In this document: piece after piece, positions 52,412 to 53,084 of the stretch
Layout of the letters: every line of letters starts with the position of its first letter
Position numbering within the stretch: position 1 is the first letter of the stretch
Source of the DNA: an uncultured Clostridia bacterium
GTDB lineage: Bacteria > Bacillota > Clostridia > Christensenellales > Borkfalkiaceae
Length of the DNA: 53,084 nucleotides
Reading direction: 5' to 3'
NCBI GenBank assembly: GCA_947624215.1
Contig: CANQJJ010000008.1
Location: 1 to 53,084 of the forward strand
Position numbers and translations under genes: made by a program
Notes under the pieces: model-generated
Database searches by the model: none
What the model was told of the DNA's origin: nothing
What the model saw: only the letters and a program-made list of their open reading frames with translations

Positions 52412-52431
52412 TATTCGGTGCAAGCCGAATA
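52412..52431 (+). other. Hairpin plus T run in the tRNA precursor leader
   Basis: TATTCGG (52412-52418) pairs with CCGAATA (52425-52431) with a 6-nt loop, then TTTTT. It looks like a short terminator placed right at the predicted 5' end of the tRNA transcript, directly before tRNA-fMet. Confidence 0.65.
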
Positions 52432-52438
52432 TTTTTAT

Positions 52439-52515
<77 letters not shown>

Positions 52516-52516
52516 T

Positions 52517-52593
52517 GGCGATGTAGCTTAGTTGGTTAGAGCGATCGGTTCATACCCGATAGGTCAGCGGTTCGACTCCACTCATCGCTACCA
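52517..52593 (+). tRNA. Elongator tRNA-Met (CAT)
   Basis: A 77-nt gene with encoded CCA, one base after tRNA-fMet. The acceptor pair GGCGATG / CATCGCT has the G1-T72 wobble usual in Gram-positive elongator tRNA-Met, and the anticodon arm CGG-TTCATAC-CCG matches that tRNA. Anticodon CAT is at 52551-52553. I prefer Met over tRNA-Ile2(CAT), the TilS substrate, on overall similarity. Confidence 0.92.
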
Positions 52594-52598
52594 ATCAC

Positions 52599-52643
52599 GG
52601 AGCAACGGGCTCAAAGTTTTGGGCTTTGAGAACGCACTGCTCC
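52599..52643 (+). repeat. Nested inverted repeat after tRNA-Met
   Basis: GGAGCA (52599-52604) pairs with TGCTCC (52638-52643), and inside it CTCAAAG (52610-52616) pairs with CTTTGAG (52624-52630). No T run follows, so it is more likely a processing structure than a terminator. Confidence 0.65.
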
Positions 52644-52719
52644 CGCGAAAAACATGCGGCTTCGGCCGTTCATATAGGAATTTGCCACTGCGCCTTGCCG
52701 CGCTCCCGGGGATGCCGGA

Positions 52720-52854
52720 GGAGATGCTCGCGGTATGAGGGCCTTTGCCTGCGGAGATGCTTGCGATTTTGGGGACCTTTGCCCGAGGAGATGCTTGCGG
52801 TTTTGGGGACCTTTGCTTGCGGGACACTTGCGGTTGAAGCTCTTCACCCGAGGG
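52720..52854 (+). repeat. 33/34-bp tandem repeat between tRNA-Met and tRNA-Glu
   Basis: Unit 1 (52720-52752, 33 bp), unit 2 (52753-52786, 34 bp) and unit 3 (52787-52820, 34 bp) share the pattern GGAGATGCTTGCGGTTTTGG followed by GGACCTTTGC, and a partial fourth unit (CACTTGCGGTTGAAG) follows. Units 2 and 3 are nearly identical. Unit lengths are not multiples of three, so this is not a coding repeat. Confidence 0.88.
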
Positions 52855-52890
52855 ATCGGTTTTGGGGGCAGGGATGTGCAAATTTTACAT

Positions 52891-52965
52891 GGCCCGTTGG
52901 TCAAGCGGTTAAGACATCACCCTTTCACGGTGGTAACATGGGTTCGATTCCCGTACGGGTCACCA
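52891..52965 (+). tRNA. tRNA-Glu (TTC)
   Basis: A 75-nt gene with encoded CCA. Acceptor GGCCCGT pairs with ACGGGTC, with one G-T wobble; the anticodon loop CTTTCAC gives TTC at 52924-52926; and the T arm GGGTTCGATTCCC is regular. It is separated from tRNA-Met by about 300 bp of repeats. Confidence 0.97.
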
Positions 52966-52970
52966 CTCTC

Positions 52971-53014
52971 AACCTAAATCGAACACTTTACAAAGTGACG
53001 GTTTAGGTTTTTTT
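52971..53014 (+). terminator. Terminator of the tRNA cluster
   Basis: AACCTAAA (52971-52978) pairs with TTTAGGTT (53002-53009), and an inner stem CACTTT / AAAGTG (52984-52989 with 52992-52997) extends it. It is followed by a T run and starts five bases after tRNA-Glu. Confidence 0.92.
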
Positions 53015-53084
53015 CTTTGCTCGAAATCGGAAAAGCGGCGGTTTATGCCGCGAAAGGCTCTTGACATGAGAAAGACGTGCGGTA
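53015..53084. other. Window edge with a possible -35 box
   Basis: A small GCGGCGGTTTATGCCGC stem (about 53037-53052) is followed by TTGACA at 53062-53067, perhaps the -35 box of a plus-strand promoter whose -10 box lies outside the window. Confidence 0.35.

Noticed and set aside
52517-52593. tRNA-Ile2 (CAT), substrate of the nearby tilS
   Set aside because: Acceptor stem with G1-T72 and the anticodon arm match Gram-positive elongator tRNA-Met better. The proximity to tilS alone is not evidence.
52720-52854. A CRISPR array
   Set aside because: The units are contiguous 33-34-bp tandem copies without unique spacers, and no cas gene is near.

Overview
The window reads as a high-GC, Gram-positive-type chromosome, most likely a Clostridia (a Christensenellales/Borkfalkia-like gut lineage would fit, but I cannot confirm this from sequence alone). 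The reasons are sigma-A promoters with TTGACA/TATAAT and 17-bp spacing, AGGAGG ribosome binding sites, a T-box before pheST, an LplABC-type sugar importer without its own ATPase, a YolD/UvrX-type translesion pair, and many Sec lipoproteins. There are no rRNA genes, no CRISPR array and no recognisable phage block.

Layout. 0.6-3.4 kb: hemolysin III-like membrane protein, a zinc-ribbon membrane protein and a DUF697-like membrane protein. 4-7.8 kb: pheT, pheS and their T-box leader. 8-12.6 kb: Sel1-repeat protein, divergent MreB-like protein coupled to Maf, and Ppx/GppA. 12.9-17.7 kb: two half-size TauE/SafE proteins and a 1259-residue lipoprotein that also has a C-terminal membrane anchor. 18.1-24.4 kb: rsmF-type methyltransferase, DEDDh exonuclease and serS, divergent from a P-type ATPase. 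24.6-25.5 kb: a solitary tyrosine recombinase. 26.2-45.4 kb: a carbohydrate island. 46-49.5 kb: YolD and Y-family polymerase under a LexA-like site, then a small Cys-rich protein divergent from an XRE regulator. 50-53 kb: tilS-hpt and tRNA-fMet, tRNA-Met and tRNA-Glu.

The most interesting unit is the island. A LacI-type regulator is divergent from an operon encoding a Gfo/Idh/MocA enzyme, a GH114-like lipoprotein (a family that cuts alpha-1,4-polygalactosamine), an LplA/B/C-type importer and two unknown surface proteins. A second operon, divergent from an AraC regulator, encodes a sugar nucleotidyltransferase, a NahK-like N-acetylhexosamine kinase, GalE and a cytoplasmic GH31 hydrolase. Together these suggest an undescribed pathway: an alpha-linked galactosamine/GalNAc polymer is cut outside, the pieces are imported and hydrolysed, and GalNAc is phosphorylated, activated to UDP-GalNAc and epimerised to UDP-GlcNAc.

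Outside the island almost every intergenic gap over about 200 bp is filled with mosaic dispersed repeats. A 10-base word, RGACATGGTA, occurs 15 times by eye, both inside genes and in repeats. The 19 kb island has neither repeats nor word, which fits recent acquisition and suggests the word is a genome-specific signal.
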